Assembly: GCA_025980435.1 (NCBI GenBank)
Contig: JAICXK010000015.1
Location: 1 to 36,918 of the forward strand
DNA length: 36,918 nt
Direction: 5' to 3'
DNA from: Bryobacteraceae bacterium
GTDB taxonomy: Bacteria; Acidobacteriota; Terriglobia; Bryobacterales; Bryobacteraceae
A program made the position numbers and the translations under genes. Positions 18,165 to 26,583 of the stretch are shown here, one piece after another. Below the pieces are notes generated by a model. That model was not told where the DNA came from. It ran no database searches and was given only the letters and a program-made list of their open reading frames with translations. How positions within the stretch are numbered: the first letter of the stretch is position 1; each line of letters starts with the position of its first letter.

Positions 18165-19118
18165 TTATTCTTCTACGATCAGGATTCCGGTTGCGCCCTT
18201 TTGTCCATGCCCGAAGCCGTGATTCACAAAAGGGAACTCACCGGGCAGGTCGGCGATGAATTCGAAGATCATGCCGCCGCCCGGTGGGATGCTGAAGGTC
18301 TGTACGCCGTGGATGGCATTTTCAGGCGGCGCGCCAAGGTAGATCGTTTCAAACTGCTGGCCGACAACGTGGAAATGGGAGGGATGGGTCGGTCCGGCCG
18401 AAACAACATAGAACCGCACGCGGTCACCGCGCCGGACGCGCAAAGGCGCTTGATGGTACTGACCCGGACGGCCGTTGAAAGCGACGATGTCAGGCGATGC
18501 CGCGAGCATTTTGGCGTAACTTGGCGAAGAAACGCCATCGTGGGGCTCGTTCAGATAGTACTCGTTTTGCACGAGCACGAACTCTTTCGCCGGACGAAGC
18601 GGCACGGTAGGATCGACAACGATCGCCCCGAACATGCCTGCGCCGATGTGCATAAGGATGGGTGGCGTGCCGCAGTGATAAAGATAGGCGCCCGCGACTC
18701 GGGGCGTGAAGTTGAACGAAACCGACTGCCCCGGCTTGATGTCGCGGAACGCAGTTTTCGGATTCACGGCTGCGCAGTGAAAGTCCATGGAGTGGGGCAT
18801 CCTTCCGCGGTTCGTCAGTGAAAACTCAATGGTGTCGCCCTGGCGCACGTGAAGCACCGGACCCGGGATATCGCCATCGAAGGTCCACCCGGAAACGACA
18901 GTGCCGGGCTTGATGCATACAGGCACTTCCTGCGAAGTCATCTGGATGCGCCTCACAGTGCCGCGTGAAAGCGGAGGCAGTGCAGGATCAAATGGATGGA
19001 AGGGCGTGTTCGCAGCCGCCGGCTCTTGATCCTGATCAGTATGGGACTTGTGCTCCTGCGCAATGGCGATGCCAATGGAGGGAGCCACAGAAAGGAAGGC
19101 GCGCCGGTTCGGTGTCAT
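18165..19118 (-). CDS. Two-domain multicopper protein, NirK (copper nitrite reductase)-like, RR-signal-like N-terminus
   Basis: PHSMDFH, YLYHCGTPPILMHIGAGMFG (type-1 Cu H/C/H/M plus type-2 His), FNGRPGQYHQ, SHFHVVGQQFETIYLG, VNHGFGHGQKGATGILIVEE; likely start MTPNRRAFLS at 19118 (track start 19151). Confidence 0.75.
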   Translation of the reverse strand: MTPNRRAFLSVAPSIGIAIAQEHKSHTDQDQEPAAANTPFHPFDPALPPLSRGTVRRIQMTSQEVPVCIKPGTVVSGWTFDGDIPGPVLHVRQGDTIEFSLTNRGRMPHSMDFHCAAVNPKTAFRDIKPGQSVSFNFTPRVAGAYLYHCGTPPILMHIGAGMFGAIVVDPTVPLRPAKEFVLVQNEYYLNEPHDGVSSPSYAKMLAASPDIVAFNGRPGQYHQAPLRVRRGDRVRFYVVSAGPTHPSHFHVVGQQFETIYLGAPPENAIHGVQTFSIPPGGGMIFEFIADLPGEFPFVNHGFGHGQKGATGILIVEE

Positions 19119-19160
19119 GGGCTTTGCTCTCACGATAGTAGGGCCGAGCATTTCAAGCCA

Positions 19161-19174
19161 GTGACTTTGGTCAC
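19161..19174. promoter_or_regulatory. Candidate CRP/FNR-family binding site GTGA-CTTTGG-TCAC
   Basis: Perfect inverted repeat GTGAC-TTTG-GTCAC between the Crp/Fnr-type gene stop and the NirK-like gene start. Confidence 0.6.
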
Positions 19175-19190
19175 CGGAGCCGGAAATGTG

Positions 19191-19913
19191 CTAGAGGGCG
19201 GAAGCCAGATCGGACTCCAACCCTTCGCGATCCAAAATGGTGATTTCCCGCCCTTGCGCGCGAATGAGCCCCTGGCTCTGAAGGCGGGCCATGTTGCGCG
19301 AAACCAGCTCGCGGACCGTTCCGATGTGGGCTGCCAGTTCCTGATGGCTGATGCCAAGCTCAAACACGGTTCCTTCCGGAGTTGCACGGCCGTGCGCTTG
19401 CGCTTCGCGCAACAGCCAGGCAATGAGGCGGTGCCTCAAGGTTGTGAAGGATAGCTCCTCGATGATCCCCACCAGGCGCCGCAGCCGCACGCCAACAACC
19501 TGCAGCACCTTCAATGCGACTTCCGGATGCTCCAAACAGCAGGCTCGGAAATCACTTCGCGACACAAACAGCAACTGCGCTTCATCGACCGCGGCAGCCG
19601 ATGCCGGATACGCCCCTCCATCGAAGACGGGGAGTTCCGCAATGGAACTGCCAGGCCCTTCGATGGTGAGAACCTGCTCCCTTCCGGCGGGCGATGTTTT
19701 GAAGATGCGGACGCGGCCGGCGGCTACAACGTACAGGCCGGCACAGGGCTCGCCTTCAGAAAACAGTAATTCTCCGGGAGAGAACCGCCGGACGACGGCA
19801 CGGCCGGCAAAGGCAGAAAGCTCGGGGTTGTCCAAGGCGGAAAAGAGCTGGGTCGCCTTCAGGGTGGCGATAGCCGCCGGAAGCGCTGCGGAACTGGTGC
19901 TCACTCCGGCCAC
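19191..19913 (-). CDS. Crp/Fnr family transcriptional regulator
   Basis: cNMP-binding-like domain (FSPGELLFSEGEPCAGLYVVAAGRVRIFKTSPAGREQVL) plus Crp HTH (ISHQELAAHIGTVRELVSRNMARLQSQGLI). Confidence 0.93.
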   Translation of the reverse strand: MAGVSTSSAALPAAIATLKATQLFSALDNPELSAFAGRAVVRRFSPGELLFSEGEPCAGLYVVAAGRVRIFKTSPAGREQVLTIEGPGSSIAELPVFDGGAYPASAAAVDEAQLLFVSRSDFRACCLEHPEVALKVLQVVGVRLRRLVGIIEELSFTTLRHRLIAWLLREAQAHGRATPEGTVFELGISHQELAAHIGTVRELVSRNMARLQSQGLIRAQGREITILDREGLESDLASAL

Positions 19914-21292
19914 GGGCTCCAGGTTCCATCCACGGTCCGCTTATCCTTCTCTTCCTGTTTCTCCTTCTCGCGCTGCGCCTGAGTCTTGCCGCCCTTAAAG
20001 TAGAGATGGACCGTCACGTTATGCGTGGAGGCATCGGCCGTATAGTCGGAATGCGTATCGCCCAGATTGTCAAAAATCCCCTCCTGCCGCACGCGCTTCA
20101 AAAAGAAATCCGGGTAGTCGGGGTTGAACGGATGACCGGCCTTCTCGCCCCACAATCGGGCGATGGCGGGCTGCGCCGTAATATCCAATCCGTTGATATC
20201 CAAGGTCTCAAAATTGTAGACTTCACCCGGAATGACATTGTAGGTGATGTTCACGGCTCGCTTGCTGTCGTCGGTTTGGGCTTGGGTCGTCACGCTTGCG
20301 TCCAGCAGACCACGGCGTCGCATCCGATGCTGCAAGTCTACACGGAACTTGTCAACCTGATCGCTGCTAAAAGTCTGCCCGGGCTTGAACGGAATCGTGT
20401 CACGGATCTCATCTTCATCCAGGCCGCTTCCGTGAAAGCGAATCAAGCCGAATTTGAAGAGCGGTCCTTCCTTGATGTCGACTTTCACGACGACGCCCAG
20501 ATTGCTCTTCGATGGCTCGGTTTCGACCTTTGGGAACGTGACCGCTGCATAGCCCTTGGCGGCATATAAGGGTTTGATGGTGCCGTCCAAAATCAACTTC
20601 AGCCGCGTGTCGGATAACGGTACACCGACCGCAACCTGATTCACGGCCCGCAGAATCGTGCCGGTGTCGATCGCCTGATTTCCCGTCACGGTCACTTGTG
20701 CAATGGTGGGGGCGGGGGTATCCGGGGTGAAGAGAACCGTAAGCTGCTGCGGATCGTCGTTGGAAATTGCCGCTTTTACCTTGACGTTCCGATTCGCCTG
20801 GGTGAGGAATTGCTCGACCGCCTGCGAATAGCGATGCAAGACGCCATCGGTTCCGGGAATACGGTCGGAATACAGATCGACGTGGGTCTGAAGATACTGT
20901 TTGAGGGCGTCAGGCGAGACTCCCAAGCGCTCAAAACGCATGGGGAAAATCTGCTGGATCTCAGTAACTTCGAAGGTCAGGCTGTACTCGGGAGGAACTG
21001 AGCCGCTGAAGCGGTATTCGTCCGTAACATTGGAAAATAGCTCGGTACCAAGCAATTTCTTGCGGGCCTGTTCGATGATCCGCGGATCCACCCGTTGTCC
21101 GAGGTGAAGACCCAATTCTTTTTGAATGCCGGCCGACGAGTAGAGTTGGTTTCCCCTGACATTCAGGGCGTGCAACGTGCCCGGCGGCGGATCTTTTTTT
21201 GCTGTTTTCGGAGCGGGCGTCTCGCTGCGCGATTGCGCCGCAACCGCGAAGGCACAGGAAAAGAAGAGGGCGGCGCAAGCAAGCGAACGCAT
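19901..21292 (-). CDS. Outer-membrane-assembly-like protein with several POTRA domains, no beta-barrel
   Basis: Signal peptide (MRSLACAALFFSCAFAVAAQ); repeated POTRA-type units (LHALNVRGNQLYSSAGIQKELGLHLGQRVD; IAQVTVTGNQAIDTGTILRAV; FKFGLIRFHGSGLDEDEIRDTIPFKPGQTFSSDQVDKFRVDLQ; NFETLDINGLD). Confidence 0.8.
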   Translation of the reverse strand: MRSLACAALFFSCAFAVAAQSRSETPAPKTAKKDPPPGTLHALNVRGNQLYSSAGIQKELGLHLGQRVDPRIIEQARKKLLGTELFSNVTDEYRFSGSVPPEYSLTFEVTEIQQIFPMRFERLGVSPDALKQYLQTHVDLYSDRIPGTDGVLHRYSQAVEQFLTQANRNVKVKAAISNDDPQQLTVLFTPDTPAPTIAQVTVTGNQAIDTGTILRAVNQVAVGVPLSDTRLKLILDGTIKPLYAAKGYAAVTFPKVETEPSKSNLGVVVKVDIKEGPLFKFGLIRFHGSGLDEDEIRDTIPFKPGQTFSSDQVDKFRVDLQHRMRRRGLLDASVTTQAQTDDSKRAVNITYNVIPGEVYNFETLDINGLDITAQPAIARLWGEKAGHPFNPDYPDFFLKRVRQEGIFDNLGDTHSDYTADASTHNVTVHLYFKGGKTQAQREKEKQEEKDKRTVDGTWSPWPE

Positions 21293-21387
21293 AGCTCTAA
21301 TTCAATGATACGTAGCAGCGAGACGGCCCGTTGCGGCCTTGCTGAAACCTTTGAAAAATAAGGCCGACTGCTAAAATCAAAACGAAA

Positions 21388-22782
21388 ATGGCATACGATG
21401 TAGTGGTTGTCGGCAGCGGTCCGGGCGGCTATTCGGCAGCGGTTCGGGCCGGCCAGTTCGGCTTGAAGACTGCGCTGATTGAGCGCCAGCCCCGGTTGGG
21501 AGGTACTTGTCTGCTGGTAGGCTGTATTCCAACCAAAGCGCTGCTTCATACAGCCGATGTGTGGGACTACTTTAAGGACCCGGAGCCGCAAGGGATCGGG
21601 TGCAAAGATCCACAACTGAACTATCCACGGGTTCTCGATCGCAAGAACAAGATCGTCACCAAGCATTCCAAAGGCATCGAGTTTCTGATGCGCAAGAACA
21701 AGGTGGATGTGATCAAGGGCCATGCCCGCCTGCTGGGCGGCGGGCGCATCGAGGTCACCGGCGAGAAGGGCGCGCAAACCGTGGAGACCCGAAACATTAT
21801 CCTGGCTACCGGCTCGGAAGCCCGGATGCTACCCGGTTTGCAAGCCGATCCCAACCTGATTCTGACGAACATCGAGATTCTCGATTTACCGACCGTGCCG
21901 AAGACGATCGGGATCATCGGGGCAGGAGCTGTGGGTGTTGAGTTCGCGTCCATTTTCAATCGCTTCGGCTCAAGAGTAACCATCCTGGAGATGTTGCCCC
22001 GGCTGGTTCCGGTTGAGGATGAAGAGATTTCAAAAGAGCTGGAGAAGCATTTCAAGAAAGCGGGCATACGCACTGAAGCCGGCGCAAAGGCGGAGAACAT
22101 CCGCAAGAATGCCTCGAGCGTCAGCCTGAGTGCGACGCTTGCAAACGGCAACCGTGAAGAGATGGAATTCGACAAGCTGCTGGTTGCGGTAGGCCGGAGG
22201 CCGAACACCGACAATGCCGGATTGGAAAATACGAAGGTGCAACTCGATCGCGGTTTCGTCAAGGTGGATGGCAACCAGCTCACGAGTGAACCGGGCGTGT
22301 ACGCAATCGGCGATATCGTCGCGGGGACGCCGCAACTGGCGCACGTCGCTACGGCCGAGGGTATGGTTGCGGTGGCCCACATTGCCGGGAAGCCCGCCCG
22401 GCCCATCAATCGCAACCGCATTCCGGGCGCGACGTATACAGATCCGGGCATTGGCAGTGTAGGGCTTACGGAAGCCCAGGCGCGCGCACAGGGATTCAAA
22501 GTGAAAGTGGGCAAGTTTCCGTTCGCCGCCAACAGTAAAGCGACCATCCTGGATAAACACGAAGGCTTTGTGAAAGTGATCGCGGAAGAGACTTACGGTG
22601 AAATTCTCGGTGTGCATATCATCGGCCCGGAAGCATTCGAATTGCTAGGGGAAGCGGTTACGGCGATGGAAGCGGAAGCGACAGTAGAAAGCATGATGGC
22701 GACCATCCACGCCCATCCGACCATTTACGAAGCAATCGGCGAGGCATTCAACAATGTGTACGGCCTGGCGATCAATATCTGA
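21388..22782 (+). CDS. lpdA: Dihydrolipoyl dehydrogenase (E3)
   Basis: VVVGSGPGGYSAAVRAGQFG, GGTCLLVGCIPTKALLH, GAGAVGVEFASIFNRFGSRVTI, YAIGDIVAGTPQLAHVA, HAHPTIYEAIGEA. Confidence 0.96.
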   Translation: MAYDVVVVGSGPGGYSAAVRAGQFGLKTALIERQPRLGGTCLLVGCIPTKALLHTADVWDYFKDPEPQGIGCKDPQLNYPRVLDRKNKIVTKHSKGIEFLMRKNKVDVIKGHARLLGGGRIEVTGEKGAQTVETRNIILATGSEARMLPGLQADPNLILTNIEILDLPTVPKTIGIIGAGAVGVEFASIFNRFGSRVTILEMLPRLVPVEDEEISKELEKHFKKAGIRTEAGAKAENIRKNASSVSLSATLANGNREEMEFDKLLVAVGRRPNTDNAGLENTKVQLDRGFVKVDGNQLTSEPGVYAIGDIVAGTPQLAHVATAEGMVAVAHIAGKPARPINRNRIPGATYTDPGIGSVGLTEAQARAQGFKVKVGKFPFAANSKATILDKHEGFVKVIAEETYGEILGVHIIGPEAFELLGEAVTAMEAEATVESMMATIHAHPTIYEAIGEAFNNVYGLAINI

Positions 22783-22805
22783 CCGCTGAGGCTGATGGCT
22801 AACAT

Positions 22806-23480
22806 ATGAGGCCGCTTGAGGTAGTCGATCTCGGATACACCCGCTATGCGGCTGCGCTCGAGATTCAGCAAAAGCTAGTCAAGGCCCGGCAGCAGGGCGA
22901 GGGTGTCGATACGCTGCTGTTTGTCGAACACCCGCATGTCGTGACCCTGGGCCGCAACGGCAAATTGCAGCACGTACTGGCGAGCGAGGAGATTCTGGCG
23001 CGCAGCGGAATTGAATATTATGAAACGGATCGCGGCGGGGATGTGACATATCATGGTCCGGGCCAGGTTGTGGGCTATCCCATCCTTGATTTGCGAGAAT
23101 GGAGGCGCGACGTTCACGCGTACTTCAGCGGGGTGGAGCAAGCGCTGATAGATGCACTGGCTGTGTTTGGGATCAGGGCCGAGCGGATTGCGGAGCGCGG
23201 GTACGAGGGCGTTTGGGTCAACGGCGCGAAGATTGGCGCGATTGGCATCCACATCAGCCGCTGGGTCACTTCGCACGGATTTGCGCTGAACGTAAATACC
23301 GATCTGAGCTATTTCAAGTACATTGTTCCGTGCGGCCTTACTAAACCTGTTTGCTCAGTACTCAGCCTGGGCTACGGGGCGAGCCGCGGAGAAGTCATGC
23401 GCGCCATTGCCGCTTCCTTCGCGAATGTGTTTGATTATGAACTGGCGGTGGCACACGAAGAACTGCAGGAGATCCGATGA
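22806..23480 (+). CDS. lipB: Lipoyl(octanoyl) transferase
   Basis: EHPHVVTLGRNG, DRGGDVTYHGPGQVVGYPILDL, VWVNGAKIGAIGIHISRWVTSHGFALNV, PCGLTKPVCSV. Confidence 0.96.
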   Translation: MRPLEVVDLGYTRYAAALEIQQKLVKARQQGEGVDTLLFVEHPHVVTLGRNGKLQHVLASEEILARSGIEYYETDRGGDVTYHGPGQVVGYPILDLREWRRDVHAYFSGVEQALIDALAVFGIRAERIAERGYEGVWVNGAKIGAIGIHISRWVTSHGFALNVNTDLSYFKYIVPCGLTKPVCSVLSLGYGASRGEVMRAIAASFANVFDYELAVAHEELQEIR

Positions 23481-24880
23481 TTGACGTGGTCATGCCCCAG
23501 ATGGGGGAAAGCATCGTAGAAGGCACTCTGACGCGGTGGTTGAAGCATCCCGGCGACAAAGTGGAACGCGACGAGCCGTTGTTCGAAATCTCAACGGACA
23601 AAGTAGACACTGAGATTCCATCGCCGGCGGCTGGCGTTTTGAGTGAAGTGCTGGTGGAAGAGGGCACAACGGTTGCGATTAACGCGGTGGTTGCGCGCAT
23701 CGGGGACGGGGCAGCGCCCGCGGAGGCTGCCGCGCCGGCCGCCGCTCCGCAACACCAGGAAGCGAAGCCCACTGTTTCTACTCCACCCAGCACAGGAGTT
23801 GGGCCGTCGGCCGCGGCGCCGGAAGCGCGCACACCAGCGCCACCCGCACCGGCTCCCCCTCCTCCGGAACCAGTAGCATCTTCCGCGGGGCCTTATGCTT
23901 TCGAGCCGCCAGCCCCGGCGGCGCAACCTTCTGCGGGCCAGGAGGACCAGGGCCCGCTCTCTCCGCTGGTGCGAAAAATGGCGCGCGATTACAACATCGA
24001 CCTTTCGCAGGTGCGGGGGACCGGAGCGGGCGGCCGTATTACCAAGCAGGATGTGGAAGCGTATATGTCGTCGCAAGCAGCGCGGACTTATGCGGCGCCG
24101 GCGCAATCGGCCCCTTCGCAAGCACCCGCCGCTCCCGCCCAACAGGCAGCCCCGGCCGCCGCCCCGATGCCGCTGGCCGAAACCGCGAAGGTCCGGACCG
24201 AGGCGATGAGCACCATGCGCCAGAAGATTGCCGAGCACATGGTGATGAGCAAGCGGACTTCGGCGCACGTCACGACCGTTCACCGCGTCGATATGAGCAA
24301 AATTGCGAAGCTGCGGGATAAATCGAAAGCGGAGTTCAGCGCGCGCAATGGCTTCTCATTGACCTTCCTGCCTTTTCTGACGGCCGCCACTGCGGAAGCG
24401 CTGCGCGCCTTCCCGATCTTCAACGCGTCGATTGACGGCAAGAACATCGTCTATTACCGCGATATCAACATCGGCATCGCGGTGGCGCTCGAATCCGGGC
24501 TGATCGTTCCGGTAATCCGTAACGCGGACGAGAAGAACGTGGCCGGTTTGCAGCGAGCGATTGTCGATCTGGCAACTCGCGCGCGTTCGCGCCAGCTCAA
24601 GCCGGATGAAGTGCAGGGCGGCACGTTTTCGATCACAAACTTCGGCAGCTTTGGCAGCATCTTCGCGACGCCGGTAATCAACCAGCCGCAAGTGGCCATT
24701 CTAGGCATGGGCATGGTTGAAAAGATGCCCGCCGTGGTCGACGGCGATGCAATCGCGATCCGGTCGCAAGCCTATTTGGCGCTGACGTTCGATCACCGCC
24801 TGATCGATGGGGCTCTCGCGGATCAATTTTGCCAAAAAGTAAAGTCGATCCTGGAGAACTGGTCGGCTAATATCCTGTAA
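23477..24880 (+). CDS. 2-oxo acid dehydrogenase E2 (dihydrolipoamide acyltransferase)
   Basis: Lipoyl motif FEISTDKVDTEIPSPAAG, Ala/Pro linker, E3-binding domain VRKMARDYNIDLSQVRGTGAGGRITKQDVEAY, catalytic LTFDHRLIDGALADQF. Confidence 0.96.
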   Translation: MIDVVMPQMGESIVEGTLTRWLKHPGDKVERDEPLFEISTDKVDTEIPSPAAGVLSEVLVEEGTTVAINAVVARIGDGAAPAEAAAPAAAPQHQEAKPTVSTPPSTGVGPSAAAPEARTPAPPAPAPPPPEPVASSAGPYAFEPPAPAAQPSAGQEDQGPLSPLVRKMARDYNIDLSQVRGTGAGGRITKQDVEAYMSSQAARTYAAPAQSAPSQAPAAPAQQAAPAAAPMPLAETAKVRTEAMSTMRQKIAEHMVMSKRTSAHVTTVHRVDMSKIAKLRDKSKAEFSARNGFSLTFLPFLTAATAEALRAFPIFNASIDGKNIVYYRDINIGIAVALESGLIVPVIRNADEKNVAGLQRAIVDLATRARSRQLKPDEVQGGTFSITNFGSFGSIFATPVINQPQVAILGMGMVEKMPAVVDGDAIAIRSQAYLALTFDHRLIDGALADQFCQKVKSILENWSANIL

Positions 24881-25060
24881 GCGGCGAATTTAGCCAAAAT
24901 TCCGATTCGGGTTCGCATCCGCGGGCCCGTTTCTGTTTTTGAGCGGCCTTCAAGCACCACCCGGCTGCGGTGGCTGGGAACAAGATGGCCCTACTATTCA
25001 CGGACTTACGGCTTTTTCACTATACACTACCCATTCAGGTGTGTACGCTCTCTTTTTTGC

Positions 25061-25089
25061 TTGACGAAAATTTAATGTGGGTTTAATAT
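25061..25089 (+). promoter_or_regulatory. Sigma70-like promoter TTGACG-N17-TAATAT upstream of carD
   Basis: -35 TTGACG 25061-25066, -10 TAATAT 25084-25089, 17-nt spacer. Confidence 0.7.
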
Positions 25090-25144
25090 TCCTTTGGGCT
25101 GTTTAGACTCCAACTGATCATAGATCGAGGAAAGAGGTCCGTGA

Positions 25145-25654
25145 ATGACCTTCCAGGTCGGCGAAAAAGTGGTCTACCCGAATCATGGCGTAGGCACGAT
25201 TGAGAACATCAGTTCCCGTTCCTTCGGTACCCAACAGGAGCGATTTTATTTGCTTCGACTCGCGCCTACAAGCATGACGGTGATGGTGCCCTTCTCGCAC
25301 GTGGGCGACGTAGGACTTCGGAAAGTCACCAAGTGCAGCGAGATCAATCGCGTTTTGACCTATCTGGCGGCCGGACGACCGTGCTGCGCGGCGGACTGGA
25401 AGGACCGATTCAAAGAGAACTCCGACAAGATGAAGGGCGGCAGCCTGCTGGAGATCGCCGAGGTATTCAAGGCGCTGCTGATCATTCAATCGGCCAAACC
25501 GCTTTCGTTTCGCGAAAAGAAGATGTTGGAGCGCGCTCGCAGCATGCTGATCCTGGAGACGTCGGTAGCGAAAGCCGTGACCGAGCCGGGCGCCATCGCG
25601 CTAATTGGCAAGGCGCTGGCAAAGTGCGGGCTTTCGATGCCGGCAGCGTTGTAG
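25145..25654 (+). CDS. carD: CarD family transcriptional regulator
   Basis: MTFQVGEKVVYPNHGVGTIENISSRSFGTQQERFYLLRLAPTSMTVMVPFSHVGDVGLRKV (CarD/TRCF RID-like domain). Confidence 0.93.
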   Translation: MTFQVGEKVVYPNHGVGTIENISSRSFGTQQERFYLLRLAPTSMTVMVPFSHVGDVGLRKVTKCSEINRVLTYLAAGRPCCAADWKDRFKENSDKMKGGSLLEIAEVFKALLIIQSAKPLSFREKKMLERARSMLILETSVAKAVTEPGAIALIGKALAKCGLSMPAAL

Positions 25655-25754
25655 TCCGCGGCTATTTTCGAATTTCGATTCACGCGCGCAGACTCGCTAT
25701 ACTTGTAGTGTCGCGCGCTTTCTTTGGACCCACAGGCGGCGCATTCACGTATAT

Positions 25755-25829
25755 GGCGCTATCGTCTAACGGTTAGGACGGAGCCCTCTCAAGGCTTAAA
25801 TACGGGTTCGATTCCCGTTAGCGCTACCA
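25755..25829 (+). tRNA. tRNA-Glu (anticodon CTC), CCA encoded
   Basis: Acceptor GGCGCTA/TAGCGCT, D-arm TCTAACGGTTAGGA, anticodon arm GAGCC-CTCTCAA-GGCTT, T-arm CGGGTTCGATTCCCG, 3' CCA. Confidence 0.95.
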
Positions 25830-25901
25830 ATAAAAACCAACAACTTAGAGCGTTTCCGTTTCCGCCGGCACTTATCCACATATCTTAAGGAATTTGGCTC
25901 C

Positions 25902-25954
25902 GCGCTTCCAGAATGCTGGGCTTCCGACTAAACCCGCCCAACATTCTGAAGCGC
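25902..25954. repeat. Imperfect inverted repeat, about 20-nt arms, 14-nt loop
   Basis: GCGCTTCCAGAATGCTGGGC - ttccgactaaaccc - GCCCAACATTCTGAAGCGC; one mismatch and one 1-nt bulge. Confidence 0.85.
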
Positions 25955-26013
25955 CTCCCAAACAAACTGCTCATGGACCAAATTGCAGCTGAGGGAGTCG
26001 CGAATAAACATCC

Positions 26014-26490
26014 TCAGGCCGAAAAAGCGGCGTGAACCTCTTGGTCCAATGGCAAGCACGCGCGGAGAACCACGAGAGAATGCTCAACTAAGAGCTGGTC
26101 GCGCCCGGGATCATCTCCAGCCTCGGCTGGAAGGAATTTCCCGCCGTGGAACAGGTTATTTCGGACCCGCCTGACCATCACCAGGACCTGTTGCGCACGA
26201 GGTACATTATTATCATGGCCTGTCTCTTCCCACTCTAGTTTTCCCGCGCGAAACACTTGCTTCTTCGGAGGTCGGGAGAGCAGATAATCAACAGCGGCCG
26301 TCAGCTCGGCATTCTTAAGCTGTGAGAAGGCTTTATCGATGCCTTTCGCGTACTCATCCCAGCCGGCCTTCGCTTCACCGCCGTTCGCAGGTTTCGCGGC
26401 CTTCAATGCGAACTCATAGCGTGCAAACAGCGCTAGGAAATCGCATGCGAGTTTGGGATCGAGATTGAGCTGGTCGAACGGTGAATTCAT
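26014..26490 (-). CDS. HEPN-like domain protein
   Basis: FLALFARYEFALKAAKP ... VMVRRVRNNLFHGGKFLP contains RNNLFH (R-x4-H, HEPN ribonuclease-type motif); internal Met (MNSPF) at 26490. Confidence 0.65.
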   Translation of the reverse strand: MNSPFDQLNLDPKLACDFLALFARYEFALKAAKPANGGEAKAGWDEYAKGIDKAFSQLKNAELTAAVDYLLSRPPKKQVFRAGKLEWEETGHDNNVPRAQQVLVMVRRVRNNLFHGGKFLPAEAGDDPGRDQLLVEHSLVVLRACLPLDQEVHAAFSA

Positions 26491-26583
26491 GGTCAACCTC
26501 TAGCTTAAGGCGTGTTGCGGTCGGATGATTTTGCGGAGCTTCGGGTGAAGCAGGGCGATCTGCCGAACTGGTAGGCTTTGTGG

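Noticed and set aside
24905-24925. tRNA T-arm-like fragment (CGGGTTCGCATCCG)
   Set aside because: Stem/loop lengths do not fit a T-arm and no upstream D or anticodon arm is present.
25872-25880. Perfect DnaA-box sequence TTATCCACA downstream of tRNA-Glu
   Set aside because: Single 9-mer with no neighbouring boxes, AT-rich unwinding region or dnaA/dnaN genes; insufficient for an origin call.
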